A DNA stretch of 50,661 nt from Aquidulcibacter sp. (GTDB lineage: Bacteria; Pseudomonadota; Alphaproteobacteria; Caulobacterales; Aquidulcibacteraceae), in the NCBI RefSeq assembly GCF_020253525.1, contig NZ_JADCBK010000060.1:1-50661 (forward strand), read 5' to 3'. The notes below the pieces were generated by a model. That model did no database searches. It was not told where the DNA came from and was given only the letters and a program-made list of their open reading frames with translations. The translations under genes and the position numbers were made by a program. Within the stretch, counting starts at the first letter, position 1; each line of letters begins with the position of its first letter. Shown here piece by piece: positions 1 through 9,013 of the stretch.

Positions 1-1446
1 CAAGCTGGTTGATCAGTTGGAATTGCAGATCGACGAACTCACCACCGCACAATCCGAAGCCAAGACCAAAGCGGAAATCAATCGCCTGGCCAGCACGCAG
101 TCTGCGCCAGACACCAAGCAGGACAAGGCACCAAACCACCCCAAGCGCGCCCCGCTGCCTGATCATTTGCCGCGCGAGAGAATCGTCCTGCCATCACCAA
201 GCGCCTGCCCCTGCTGCAGCGGCACCCTCGTGAAACTCGGCGAGGATGTGACGGAAACGCTGGAGGTCATCCCGCGGCAATGGAAAGTCATCCAGACCGT
301 GCGGGAGAAATTCGCCTGCCGCAGTTGTGAGGCCATCTCCCAGCCGCCCGCGCCCTTTCACCCGATCATGCGCGGCAGGGCGGGGCCGCATCTCCTCGCC
401 ACCATTCTGGAGGCGAAATTCGGCCAGCACCTGCCGCTCAATCGGCTGAGCGAGACCTTCGCGCGTGAGGGCATCCATCTCAGCACCTCGACGATCGGGG
501 ATTGGGTGGGCGCCAGCACTGCAACGATCACGCCGCTCATGATGCTGATTGATGCCCATACGATAGCCGCCGAGCGGCTGCATGGTGATGATACCACTGT
601 GCCGGTACTGGCGGCGGGCAAAACCGATGTCGGGCGCTTTTGGACCTATGTGCGCGATGATGCGCCCTTTGGTGGCACGGACCCGCCCGCGGCGATGTTT
701 CGCTATTCCCGAGATCGAAAAGCCATCCATCCCGAACGCCACTTGGCCAGTTACACCGGTATTCTGCAGGCAGATGCCTATGCCGGGTTCAATGGGCTCT
801 ATGCAGCAGGGCGACAGCCAGGGCCGATCCTGGAGGCCGCTTGCTGGGCGCATGGCAGGCGGAAACTGTTCAAGCTGGCCGAACTGCATCACATGCCACT
901 CGCCATTGAGGCCGTGCGCCAGATTGATGCGATATTCGCCGCCGAGGCCACCATCAATGGCAAGCCTGCGGCTGAGCGACTTGCGGTGCGCCAGCGCGAC
1001 ATCGCGCCATTAGTGGCCGCGCTTGAGGCGTGGATGCGGGCCGAGCGGGCGAAGCTCTCGCGCCACAATGACCTTGCCCAGGCCATGGATTACATGTTGA
1101 AGCGCTGGGAGGCTTTCACGCGGTTCCTGAGTGATGGGCGCACCTGCCTGACGAATAACGCCGCCGAGCGCATGTTGCGCGGCGCGGCCCTTGGACGGAA
1201 GGCTTGGCTCTTTGCGGGTTCTGACCAGGGCGGAGAGCGCGCCGCCGCCATGTATAGCCTGATCCAGACCGCAAAGATGAACGGCGTTGATCCGCGCGCC
1301 TGGCTTGCTGACGTACTCGCCCGCATCGCTGATATGCCGCAGCAAAGACTTCATGAATTACTGCCCTGGAATTGGAAAAAGCAGCAGAGCATGGCGCACA
1401 GCGCAGCGTGAAGATCAGAAAGCCGTGGGACTCGCCGGATAGTTAC
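1..1446 (+). mobile_element. IS66-family element, right part
   Basis: The element enters from the left edge, so only the end of its tnpC gene and its right flank are visible. IS66-type elements are known to end in GTAA repeats. The first TTAC after the transposase stop, at 1443-1446, is the likely right terminus, because it reads GTAA on the other strand. The left terminus and the tnpA and tnpB genes lie outside the window, so the target-site duplication cannot be checked. Confidence 0.6.
2..1411 (+). CDS. tnpC: IS66 family transposase TnpC (5' end outside the window)
   Basis: This is the DDE transposase of an IS66-type insertion sequence. The reading frame is open to the left edge (it continues upstream of the first possible start, a TTG at 17), so the true N-terminus is missing; about 470 residues are visible, while full-length proteins usually exceed 500. 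From the left: a basic linker, a zinc-finger-like segment with CPCC and CRSC cysteine pairs, then the catalytic core with acidic residues in HGDDTTVP and QADAYAGF, a conserved WAHGRRK block, and the final acidic segment LTNNAAER. The C-terminal LPWNW motif is typical of the family. The frame is intact to its stop, so it may be active if the missing part is whole. Confidence 0.95.
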   Translation, partial: KLVDQLELQIDELTTAQSEAKTKAEINRLASTQSAPDTKQDKAPNHPKRAPLPDHLPRERIVLPSPSACPCCSGTLVKLGEDVTETLEVIPRQWKVIQTVREKFACRSCEAISQPPAPFHPIMRGRAGPHLLATILEAKFGQHLPLNRLSETFAREGIHLSTSTIGDWVGASTATITPLMMLIDAHTIAAERLHGDDTTVPVLAAGKTDVGRFWTYVRDDAPFGGTDPPAAMFRYSRDRKAIHPERHLASYTGILQADAYAGFNGLYAAGRQPGPILEAACWAHGRRKLFKLAELHHMPLAIEAVRQIDAIFAAEATINGKPAAERLAVRQRDIAPLVAALEAWMRAERAKLSRHNDLAQAMDYMLKRWEAFTRFLSDGRTCLTNNAAERMLRGAALGRKAWLFAGSDQGGERAAAMYSLIQTAKMNGVDPRAWLADVLARIADMPQQRLHELLPWNWKKQQSMAHSAA

Positions 1447-1497
1447 GGATAAATCGGTCACGGAATAACACCGCGCCATTGGTGCGCGGCCTGCCAT

Positions 1498-1629
1498 ATG
1501 TCCTGCATGCTGCGGCTGACGCTGCTGGCGCCGGATATGGTTGAGGCGAATCTGGACGGGCGGCAGCCGAAGGGGGTGACGCTACCGGGGCTTCTGGAGC
1601 CGTTTCCTGTGGAATGGGGGCAACAGTGA
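1498..1629 (+). pseudogene. Recombinase C-terminal remnant, copy 1
   Basis: A 43-codon frame ending at TGA 1627-1629 reads LRLTLLAPDMVEANLDGRQP and continues GVTLPGLLEPFPVEW. This resembles the extreme C-terminus of large recombinase-family proteins, a recollection of the family rather than a search result. No upstream part of such a gene is present; the frame is cut off towards the IS66 end. The same tail occurs at 5588-5763 in worse condition, and the two copies flank the Gabija-like pair. Confidence 0.6.
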
Positions 1630-1710
1630 AGCCTCATTATACTGCAAAAATGTTTGAGTCGTAGCGGAAGCTAGCTAGCCCTGCAGCAAGCGGAAACGGC
1701 CCGCGCCTGG

Positions 1711-3492
1711 CTAGGCGGGCGCGAGGGGCGGGTACGTGCCAGACGCTCTAATGATCGCGACTCGGCGGCGAGCGCGCGTGATGGCGACACGAAGCAGGCG
1801 GCGGGCATGTGGCGATGGTGGAGGGTCGCGAGCCAAGTCGAAAAAGTGGGACTTGAACTGGCCCTCTACCAGGATAACGCCGTCGAACTCCTTCCCTTTG
1901 GACTTGTGGATGTTCATCACTAGGACGCCCTGCGGTTCCAGTTCGGCAGACATCAGCCGCTCCTGATCGAGGGTCTTCTTAACGAAGGTGGTCGCGCCCT
2001 GGTAGGTTCCCGTGTTGACCCACATGCTCGACAGGCCCCGGCCAAGCGCATCCGCCGCCCGGAACAATCGGACCAGGTGGACTTGTTTCACTACATCTTC
2101 CAGGACGGGGATGGTCGCCAGGACGGCGCGCGCGGCTCGCCAGTCTACCACCGGATCCCCTAGCAAGCCGACACCGACCGCCGCGGCTGCCGAGATTTCC
2201 TTACCGAACTTATTCCGCAATGGGCGCCCCGCGAGCGCTGCCTCAGCGGCCTCGCCAAAGCCCTTTGCGGCGGCCTTGGCTGTCTGCGTGTTGTCGATGG
2301 CTGCCTTAAGCCGGCAATAGGCCGCCGCTGCTTGCATGGTGGCGGCTGCGCTTTCAGCCGGCGGCGTCCTGGGCCATTCCAAAATGGAGGCGAGGACAAC
2401 GGCAGCCGCCGCCGAAAGCTCGGCGTCCCAAACCACCTCGTGACCGACCGGTTTCAGGGTAGACGTCTTGTAGACGTGCTCCTCGCTTAGGATCGTCGAG
2501 ATGTCGGACACTAGGGCGTTGCTCCGGCAAAGGACTGCGATACTAGGATTTTCGATCCCCTGCTTGGCGAGCTGTCCGAACATCCAGATCACAGCGGCAT
2601 GGGTCATTGTCGAGAACATCCGCGGCGGATAATTGATTTGGGCGACTTCCGGACACGGCTTCGGCAAGGCGGTGTCGTGCAGCACGGCGTCCGCAAACTT
2701 GAGGATGCCGCTGTTGGGACTGCGGTGGTTATCACCCGCCAAATCGGTGACCATCGGCTTCAAGAAGGCGATGGCCCTTTCGATCCGTAGTGGGTCCACC
2801 TTAGGCTGGTACTGGAAAATGCTCTGGTCAGGGTCGGCAAGGCAGAAGATGGTCGTGACCTTCGACAGGGCGGCCACGAGCCGCCACTGGTCGTCGTCGG
2901 TGTCCTGGAACTCGTCGACTATGATCAATGGATACTTACGGCCGATCAATCGGCGCAAAGCGGCGCAGCCTTCGATCAGGTCTGCCGCCGCGCCGGCGAA
3001 CTGGTCGAAGCCGAAAACGGCCTGTTCGCGGGCTAGGCGCCCCGCCTCGTCGGCCCAGTCACCGTCGAACGCCGCCTTCTGAAGGCGTTCTTCATCCGGG
3101 TAGCGGATCGAGGTAGGTTTTCCGGTCAGCAGCCGCCCATGCGACTTCAGCAGCTCGAGACAGAACGAGTGGTAGGTCTGGACTTCGATCTGCTTTCGCT
3201 CCGCCGCCTTGAGGATCGTTTTGCATCGGACCAAGACAGCGCGCACGGCCGCTCTGGAGAAGCTCAGGAAGAGCACCTCCTGGGCAGCTCCGAGCGTCGA
3301 CAGCAACGCCTGGGCCTTGAGAAGCGCGATCGTTGTCTTGCCAGCACCTGGCCCTCCCTTCACCAGGAGATGCCCTTCAGCGGCCAGTATCGACACCCGC
3401 TTGGCATCCAGCTCCAGCTTCAGGTGACATCTCCGAACAGCATGTTCAACCCGCCCTGCCGGCGTCGCCCTCGTCCGGCGGCGCCAAGGCAT
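1711..3492 (-). CDS. gajB: UvrD/PcrA-like superfamily 1 helicase, GajB-like
   Basis: This is an SF1 DNA helicase, probably the GajB partner of the OLD nuclease just upstream. Visible motifs, in order: Walker A GGPGAGKTT, a DEFQDT Walker B/motif II, DPDQSIFQY (motif III), NIHKSKGKEFDGVILVE (motif V) and RVAITRARRR (motif VI). At about 590 residues it is somewhat longer than the founding GajB. The start is uncertain. The in-frame ATG at 3492 overlaps the nuclease gene by 47 bases. The ATG at 3443, better placed for coupling, reads only seven codons to a TGA; one extra base near 3425 would join it to the helicase frame. In Gabija, GajB acts with GajA after nucleotide depletion during phage infection; that role is inferred here from the gene pairing. 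Confidence 0.85.
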   Translation of the reverse strand: MPWRRRTRATPAGRVEHAVRRCHLKLELDAKRVSILAAEGHLLVKGGPGAGKTTIALLKAQALLSTLGAAQEVLFLSFSRAAVRAVLVRCKTILKAAERKQIEVQTYHSFCLELLKSHGRLLTGKPTSIRYPDEERLQKAAFDGDWADEAGRLAREQAVFGFDQFAGAAADLIEGCAALRRLIGRKYPLIIVDEFQDTDDDQWRLVAALSKVTTIFCLADPDQSIFQYQPKVDPLRIERAIAFLKPMVTDLAGDNHRSPNSGILKFADAVLHDTALPKPCPEVAQINYPPRMFSTMTHAAVIWMFGQLAKQGIENPSIAVLCRSNALVSDISTILSEEHVYKTSTLKPVGHEVVWDAELSAAAAVVLASILEWPRTPPAESAAATMQAAAAYCRLKAAIDNTQTAKAAAKGFGEAAEAALAGRPLRNKFGKEISAAAAVGVGLLGDPVVDWRAARAVLATIPVLEDVVKQVHLVRLFRAADALGRGLSSMWVNTGTYQGATTFVKKTLDQERLMSAELEPQGVLVMNIHKSKGKEFDGVILVEGQFKSHFFDLARDPPPSPHARRLLRVAITRARRRVAIIRASGTYPPLAPA

Positions 3493-5275
3493 TGTGAATG
3501 GCTTCCAATATATCGCGGATCGTCTTGGGAAGCTGGTCCGCGGTTTCACACGCGCGAACGAAGATCGCAGCGTAGCCGAATGCATCACCCTTCCGGGCTC
3601 TCAGCACGTCCAGCGCGAGGTCCTTGGCCTTGGCGGCCGTGTCAACCAGCGCGTCATACTTCCCGAGGGCCGTCGGGTAATCAGAGCGACCCTCGACCTC
3701 GGTTAGGAAGCGCACGTGCACGGCGCTTGCCGTTTCCTCCACCAGAAGCGCTTCGATCCCCTTGTGCGGCAGGGTCCAGTGCTGTGTATAGTCGCCCAAC
3801 TGCGCGATAGCGTCGACGGTCAATGGCTTGTTGGGCTTGTCGCAAACGCCGAAGACCGGCTTTCCCATGGCTTTGAACACAGGCCCGTACTTCGGGACAG
3901 CGGTCTCGCTCCCTGCATTGAATAGGCTGACGCCGGCAAGATCGAAGTGGGCGTAGGCGTCGGCGCCCAATGAGGTTTCCATGATCGTGGACGCCTCCGC
4001 GAAGAGCGCGGTTTCCGTCGATCCCTCCACCACGAGGACGGCGCGGCTGAGAATGGATTCGGCGAACTGACGGCGTTCTGTCTTGAAGGTCTTTGGTTTA
4101 AATGTCCCCAGGTTGATGGGGGCGCCGGTCAGCGCGCCATCGTTTTGCCGGTCGAGGATCACGACGTCCTTTGGCTCGAACTGCTCAATGACATAGGGCG
4201 AATGGGAAGTGACGATGGCCTGTCCCATCTCGGCTAGTACGAACTGGCTTACCCGCCGCTGCGTGTGGGGCGGCAGGGCAATCTCGGGCTCCTCCATGGC
4301 GAAGATCACGGAGCCCTTCTCCTTGAGTTCGGCGATCACCGTGAGAAGCGCGAACACCAGCAGGTTGACGGACCCGGTGCCGAGCCGCGCAAACGGCACC
4401 GCGTAGCCGATCGGCTCGGCCGCGATAAAGAGCTTCACCACCTCGCGGAGGTTCTCGCGCGTCAGCTCCGAGGCGAAGAAGCTGGTCGCATCTTCACCGG
4501 GCGCGAGATTCACAAATCGCGCCATCCGCCTGCGGATGTCTGCCCGTACCTGCTTCAGCTGGGCGACTTCTCCGATGGAGGGTTTCAGGTCCTGCAGGCG
4601 GTCGAGCGTGTCCTGCCACATATCGGCGAGGCCTGTGCCGCCCAGGCGGAGGACGGTGTCCAAGAGAGAGCCTCGCTGCAGGCTGAGAGCGCGGGAACCG
4701 GTCCGGAGGGTACGAAGGAACACAAAGCCACATAGCCGCTTATGCTCCCGACCGAAGATCCGGCGCCCGGTGCCCAGCGCGACCTCCATGGTCTCATCAT
4801 CGTCGTCAGGCGGCTCGATGGGATGGTCGAAGAAGGTGTTGCCGACAAAGTCATCCTCGTCCTTGTCATATCGGCCGAGAAAGACCAAGGGCAGAGCCCA
4901 AGTGATTAGCGGCCCGTCACCGGTCACAGGGCCCCCATCGCCCTCGTCAGCAAAGTCGCTCTTGGAGATGTCCCAGCGGCGCAGGTGGCGAAAGAATCGC
5001 AGTTCCGCCTCCGGCGACAGGTCGGTCAAGACCGCCTCGATGCGGATCACTATTGGGGTGCCGTCCTTGCCCTTGTAACGCCCGCAGTGGAAGTCGTGTT
5101 CATCGACAACCGGGCGCCGATACAGCCGCTCCGGCCCCAGAACGAGATCAAGTGCCTCGCAGACAGTGGACTTGCCGACGTTGTTCCCACCAACCAACAG
5201 GGTATGCCCAGAGAAGTTGACCGTACCCTGGGCGATCCCACGGAAGTTCGAAATGATAAGCCTCTTAACCTTCAC
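3446..5275 (-). CDS. gajA: OLD-family ATP-dependent endonuclease, GajA-like
   Basis: This is an ATPase-TOPRIM nuclease of the overcoming-lysogenization-defect family. Residues 29-37 (GGNNVGKST) form Walker A, residues about 324-330 (IFAMEEP) Walker B, and TSHSPYVIE (356-364) the following switch region. The C-terminal half carries TOPRIM signatures: LVVEGSTE at 414-421 and GVCDKPN near 476-482, supplying the metal-binding Glu and Asp. The 609-residue length and the adjacent UvrD-like helicase on the same strand fit the class 2 OLD/Gabija arrangement. The start is GTG at 5275, preceded by a purine-rich AGGGGGA stretch; the stop lies inside the helicase frame, so the two are co-transcribed. As a defence nuclease it would cut phage DNA in the cytoplasm (inference). 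Confidence 0.88.
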   Translation of the reverse strand: MKVKRLIISNFRGIAQGTVNFSGHTLLVGGNNVGKSTVCEALDLVLGPERLYRRPVVDEHDFHCGRYKGKDGTPIVIRIEAVLTDLSPEAELRFFRHLRRWDISKSDFADEGDGGPVTGDGPLITWALPLVFLGRYDKDEDDFVGNTFFDHPIEPPDDDDETMEVALGTGRRIFGREHKRLCGFVFLRTLRTGSRALSLQRGSLLDTVLRLGGTGLADMWQDTLDRLQDLKPSIGEVAQLKQVRADIRRRMARFVNLAPGEDATSFFASELTRENLREVVKLFIAAEPIGYAVPFARLGTGSVNLLVFALLTVIAELKEKGSVIFAMEEPEIALPPHTQRRVSQFVLAEMGQAIVTSHSPYVIEQFEPKDVVILDRQNDGALTGAPINLGTFKPKTFKTERRQFAESILSRAVLVVEGSTETALFAEASTIMETSLGADAYAHFDLAGVSLFNAGSETAVPKYGPVFKAMGKPVFGVCDKPNKPLTVDAIAQLGDYTQHWTLPHKGIEALLVEETASAVHVRFLTEVEGRSDYPTALGKYDALVDTAAKAKDLALDVLRARKGDAFGYAAIFVRACETADQLPKTIRDILEAIHNALAPPDEGDAGRAG

Positions 5276-6089
5276 CCCACCGTCCCCCTACCCCCGCCGC
5301 GTGGGAACATCGCACACTGGAACAATTCCGTCGATCTAAACGGGTGGTTATTGGCCGCGCATTGATCAGCATGGTGAATCGGAGGCCGCCCCTCCCTGAT
5401 AGAGATCAGCCGAATGACAGTTATCTGAGTTCGCTCTTCGGAAAGCTGCCAGGCAGGTATCGGCCAGTTGCTGCCGGCCAAAACGAAGCCGCAACCGTCC
5501 CATGACATCAGGCGCGGCTCGAGCGATGGGAGTGCGACGGCGCGAGACGGGCCGCTTCGGCACGATCAACGAAATGGCGGCGGGGAGAACATCATCTTGT
5601 CCTATGTCTCGCGACTGCCCCGCCTGACGCTGCGGCGCAGGGCGTGGTCGAGGCGATCCTGGACGGGCAGCAGCCGGAGGGGGTGACGCTGCCGGCTCTG
5701 CTGGAAGGGGTGCCGGTAGGGTGGGGGGGGCAGGAACCGCCCAACCGTCTGAACCGATGCTAACCCTAGGCGCACCTCGCCGAGCATACCGTCTGCTGCT
5801 ACATTGAAAAACTGCCGATCGGGTACCCAGGAACAATGATGGCAAAAATTACACTCTTTTCATGATCACGCCTCCTCAGCAGAATGACGCTCGAGATTGC
5901 ATGCCGTCTCAAGCCAGTAGGGGCGGTGATTCCTGGAGGCCATCTTGATCTTAGGACCTGCAAGGGACTGTTCGAACAAACTGCTGACGTTGGAGAGCAT
6001 CCAGGCTGGACACTTCGCCTGCCGAACGGTTTTAACCCAGATGAAGGCCCGAACCATCTCCTGTTCGCGCCTTGCGGCAGACTTTTGAC
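5276..6089. other. Intergenic region between divergent defence units
   Basis: This 814-base gap separates the minus-strand nuclease-helicase pair from the plus-strand SNF2 operon and must hold both promoters. Apart from the decayed recombinase tail at 5588-5763 I see no convincing gene; the open frames on both strands here lack recognisable motifs. No clear sigma-70 promoter pair could be assigned by eye. Confidence 0.6.
5588..5763 (+). pseudogene. Recombinase C-terminal remnant, copy 2 (frameshifted)
   Basis: The segment first reads NIILSYVSRLPRLTL, then must change frame near 5632-5640 to continue as AQGVVEAILDGQQPEGVTLP and end at TAA 5761-5763. It matches the tail at 1498-1629 almost residue for residue (LRLTL, VEA-LDG-QP-GVTLP-LLE). 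The frameshift shows that it is a relic. Its position just upstream of the nuclease gene makes it the second bracket around the Gabija-like pair. Confidence 0.6.
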
Positions 6090-8981
6090 ATGATCGTATC
6101 CGACTATCATGCCAAATACTTTGCCGAGGACCTCTCACGCCGTGCCCCAAGCGGCATGGATCGTCTGTCAGCGGCCCTATTCGATGCTGCGGTTGACCTC
6201 AACCCGCATCAGATTGAAGCCGCGCTCTTTGCACTGCGCTCACCGCTCTCCAAAGGCGTGATGCTTGCTGACGAGGTCGGCCTGGGTAAGACGATCGAGG
6301 CGGGGATCGTACTGTGCCAGCTTTGGGCCGAACGCCGCCGCAGGCTTCTGGTAATTTGCCCAGCCTCCATCCGCAAGCAATGGGCGCTCGAACTCCAGGA
6401 GAAGTTCAACCTCCCAGCCGTGGTTCTCGACGCGCGCTCATGGGGCGATGCCACGCGCTTGGGCCAGGACCCCCTTACGCAGCCCGCCGTTCTGGTCATG
6501 TCCTACCACTTCGCCAATAGCCAACGGGACGCCCTGAAAAGAATCGCCTGGGACATCGTCGTCATCGACGAAGCCCATAAGCTGAGGAACGCCTATCGGC
6601 CCAGCAACAAGGTAGGCCAGGGAATCCGCTGGGCTACGGAAGACTGCCGCAAGGTCCTGCTGACCGCGACGCCCCTGCAGAACTCCCTCCTGGAACTGTA
6701 TGGCCTCAGCACACTGATCGACGAGCAGATGTTCGGCGATGCCGATGCCTTTCGGTCCCAATACGCCACGGCGGGCGGCGATCTTGCTGGCCTACGGCAG
6801 CGCCTCGCCGCTTTCTGCAAGCGAACCCTTCGCAAGCAGGTGACCGAGTACGTCCGCTACACAGAACGGCGCACCATCACCCGGCCCTTTCACCCGAACG
6901 ACGCGGAGCAGGCCCTCTACGAGGCGATTTCGAGTTTCCTTCAACGGGAGGACAGCTATGCCCTTCCGCGACGCCAGCGCCATCTGACAACACTCATCCT
7001 ACGAAAGCTTCTCGCCTCCTCCTCAATCGCCATCGCAGCTACGCTCGACGCACTTCGCCTCCGGCTTGAGGAATTACGAGACCAGAAGACTGGCAATGAT
7101 GAGGAACTAGCCGCACGGATCATCGAGGACGAAGAGCTCGAACCCGAACTTCTCGATGAAATCCTTGATGAAAATGACAGCGAAGGTGGCGCCGAGGCAG
7201 ATGCGCCTCAGACAATCAACCATGCTGTACTGAAGGAAGAAATAGCGATCCTCGCCGCACTCGCTGATCGGGCACGGCAAGTCGGCGTGGATACCAAATC
7301 GCAGACGCTGCTTCAGGCATTGGAGCTTGGCTTCACGGAAATGGAGAAAACCGGCGCCGCACAGAAGGCACTCATTTTCACAGAGTCCAGGCGCACACAA
7401 GAATATCTAAAAGGCTTCCTCGAAGCCCATGGGTACTCGGGCCAGGTCGTGCTCTTTAACGGCACAAATGGCGGGCCGGAAGCGCACGCAATCTATGAGG
7501 AATGGGTCGCCCGCAACCGGGACTCAGGCCGTGTATCCGGCTCTCGCGCAGTCGACTCCCGTACCGCACTGGCGGAGCATTTCCGCGACGGAGCGCAAAT
7601 CATGCTGGCCACAGAAGCAGCAGCCGAAGGCATAAACCTTCAGTTCTGCTCCCTGGTCATCAACTACGATCTGCCCTGGAACCCGCAACGTATCGAACAG
7701 CGCATTGGCCGCTGCCACCGCTATGGTCAGAAGCACGACGTAGTCGTCATCAACTTCCTCAACGAACGCAACGCGGCCGACAAGCGTGTGCTGGAGCTAC
7801 TGACCGAGAAATTCAGCCTGTTCAACGGTATCTTCGGCGCCTCCGACGAAATCCTGGGCTCGATTGAGTCCGGGGTGGATTTCGAAAAACGCATCCTGGC
7901 CATCTACCAGCAATGCAGAACGCCCGATGAAATTGACACTGCGTTCCGCGCACTTCAGGCGGAGCTTGACGAGCAGATCCGCACCCGCCTGGCTGACACG
8001 CGCAAGGCGCTGCTCGAAAACTTTGATGAAGATGTGCATGAACGCCTGCGCGTGCGGCTTGCCGACACCCAGGCAACCTTGGATCGCGTCAGCCGCCGCT
8101 TCTGGGCAGTTACGCAGCACATGCTGGCGGCCATGGCGACTTTTGATGAAAGCACCCTGGCATTCGACCTGCACGCCCCGCCAACACCCCAAATCTCCCT
8201 CGGGCGCTATCACCTTATCTCCAAGACGCGCCCGCAGGCGCCGGGCGGAGAAACTGAGGAGATCAGCCAGTTCCTCTACCGCCTGTCGCATCCCCTCGGC
8301 CAGCACGTCATTGATACTGCCAAGGCCCTGCCCACACCCCCCGCCGAGATCGTCTTCGACATATCCGGTCACCCCGCCCGCCTCTCGGTCATTGAGGCGC
8401 TGAAGGGCAAGGCAGGCTGGCTAACGTTGCGGCGCCTTGGCATCGAAAGCTATGAACGAGAGGAGCACCTGCTCTGTTCGGGCTTCGCCGAAAACGGACT
8501 GGCACTCGATCAGGAAACGATGGAACGGCTATTCCTCTGTGCCGCTAAACAGGTCCGCCCGCGGGCGGTGCCGCCTGACGTCCAAGAACGCTTGCATGCC
8601 GAAGCGGAAAGGCACGCCCAGGCCACCATAAGTCGATCCCTGGAAACCAATAATCGTCACTTCCAGGAAGCCCGAGAAAAGCTGGAACGCTGGGCCGACG
8701 ACATGGTGCTGGCCGCCGAAAAAGCGCTGGCCGATACGAAGGAACAGCTTAAGGTTCTGCACCGCCAATCCCGCCAGGCCCCAACCCTGGAAGAACAAAA
8801 GCAGCTACAGGATAAGATCCGCCGCTTGGAACAGCAGCAACGCCGCCAGCGTCAGGAAATCTTCCAGGTTGAGGATGAAATCATGGCCAAGCGAGATGCC
8901 CTGATTGATCAGCTTGAAAGGCGCCTGGCCCAGCGCACGGAAGCCGAGACCCTGTTTACGATCCGCTGGGTGGTCCTGTAA
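6090..8981 (+). CDS. SNF2/HepA-like superfamily 2 helicase (first gene of SNF2-Mod-Res operon)
   Basis: This is a large SF2 ATPase of the SNF2/RapA (HepA) type, about 963 residues. Walker A lies in DEVGLGKT at 61-68, motif II is DEAH at 160-163, motif III is LLTATPLQN, and the second RecA lobe ends with NPQRIEQRIGRCHRYGQ near 530-545. The last about 130 residues are a charged coiled coil rich in Glu, Lys and Gln. The ATG at 6090 is chosen over a TTG at 6072; neither has a strong ribosome binding site. The next gene begins 32 bases downstream behind AAGGAAG. The protein probably remodels or translocates on DNA for the methyltransferase-nuclease pair encoded with it. It resembles the DrmD helicase of class 1 DISARM, but the DISARM core genes are absent. 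Confidence 0.85.
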   Translation: MIVSDYHAKYFAEDLSRRAPSGMDRLSAALFDAAVDLNPHQIEAALFALRSPLSKGVMLADEVGLGKTIEAGIVLCQLWAERRRRLLVICPASIRKQWALELQEKFNLPAVVLDARSWGDATRLGQDPLTQPAVLVMSYHFANSQRDALKRIAWDIVVIDEAHKLRNAYRPSNKVGQGIRWATEDCRKVLLTATPLQNSLLELYGLSTLIDEQMFGDADAFRSQYATAGGDLAGLRQRLAAFCKRTLRKQVTEYVRYTERRTITRPFHPNDAEQALYEAISSFLQREDSYALPRRQRHLTTLILRKLLASSSIAIAATLDALRLRLEELRDQKTGNDEELAARIIEDEELEPELLDEILDENDSEGGAEADAPQTINHAVLKEEIAILAALADRARQVGVDTKSQTLLQALELGFTEMEKTGAAQKALIFTESRRTQEYLKGFLEAHGYSGQVVLFNGTNGGPEAHAIYEEWVARNRDSGRVSGSRAVDSRTALAEHFRDGAQIMLATEAAAEGINLQFCSLVINYDLPWNPQRIEQRIGRCHRYGQKHDVVVINFLNERNAADKRVLELLTEKFSLFNGIFGASDEILGSIESGVDFEKRILAIYQQCRTPDEIDTAFRALQAELDEQIRTRLADTRKALLENFDEDVHERLRVRLADTQATLDRVSRRFWAVTQHMLAAMATFDESTLAFDLHAPPTPQISLGRYHLISKTRPQAPGGETEEISQFLYRLSHPLGQHVIDTAKALPTPPAEIVFDISGHPARLSVIEALKGKAGWLTLRRLGIESYEREEHLLCSGFAENGLALDQETMERLFLCAAKQVRPRAVPPDVQERLHAEAERHAQATISRSLETNNRHFQEAREKLERWADDMVLAAEKALADTKEQLKVLHRQSRQAPTLEEQKQLQDKIRRLEQQQRRQRQEIFQVEDEIMAKRDALIDQLERRLAQRTEAETLFTIRWVVL

Positions 8982-9013
8982 TCACGCCGGATGACACCAA
9001 GGAAGCAAGAAAA

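Noticed and set aside
7797-8372. Minus-strand frame of 191 codons in the SNF2 gene
   Set aside because: It is antisense to coding sequence, with no motifs.
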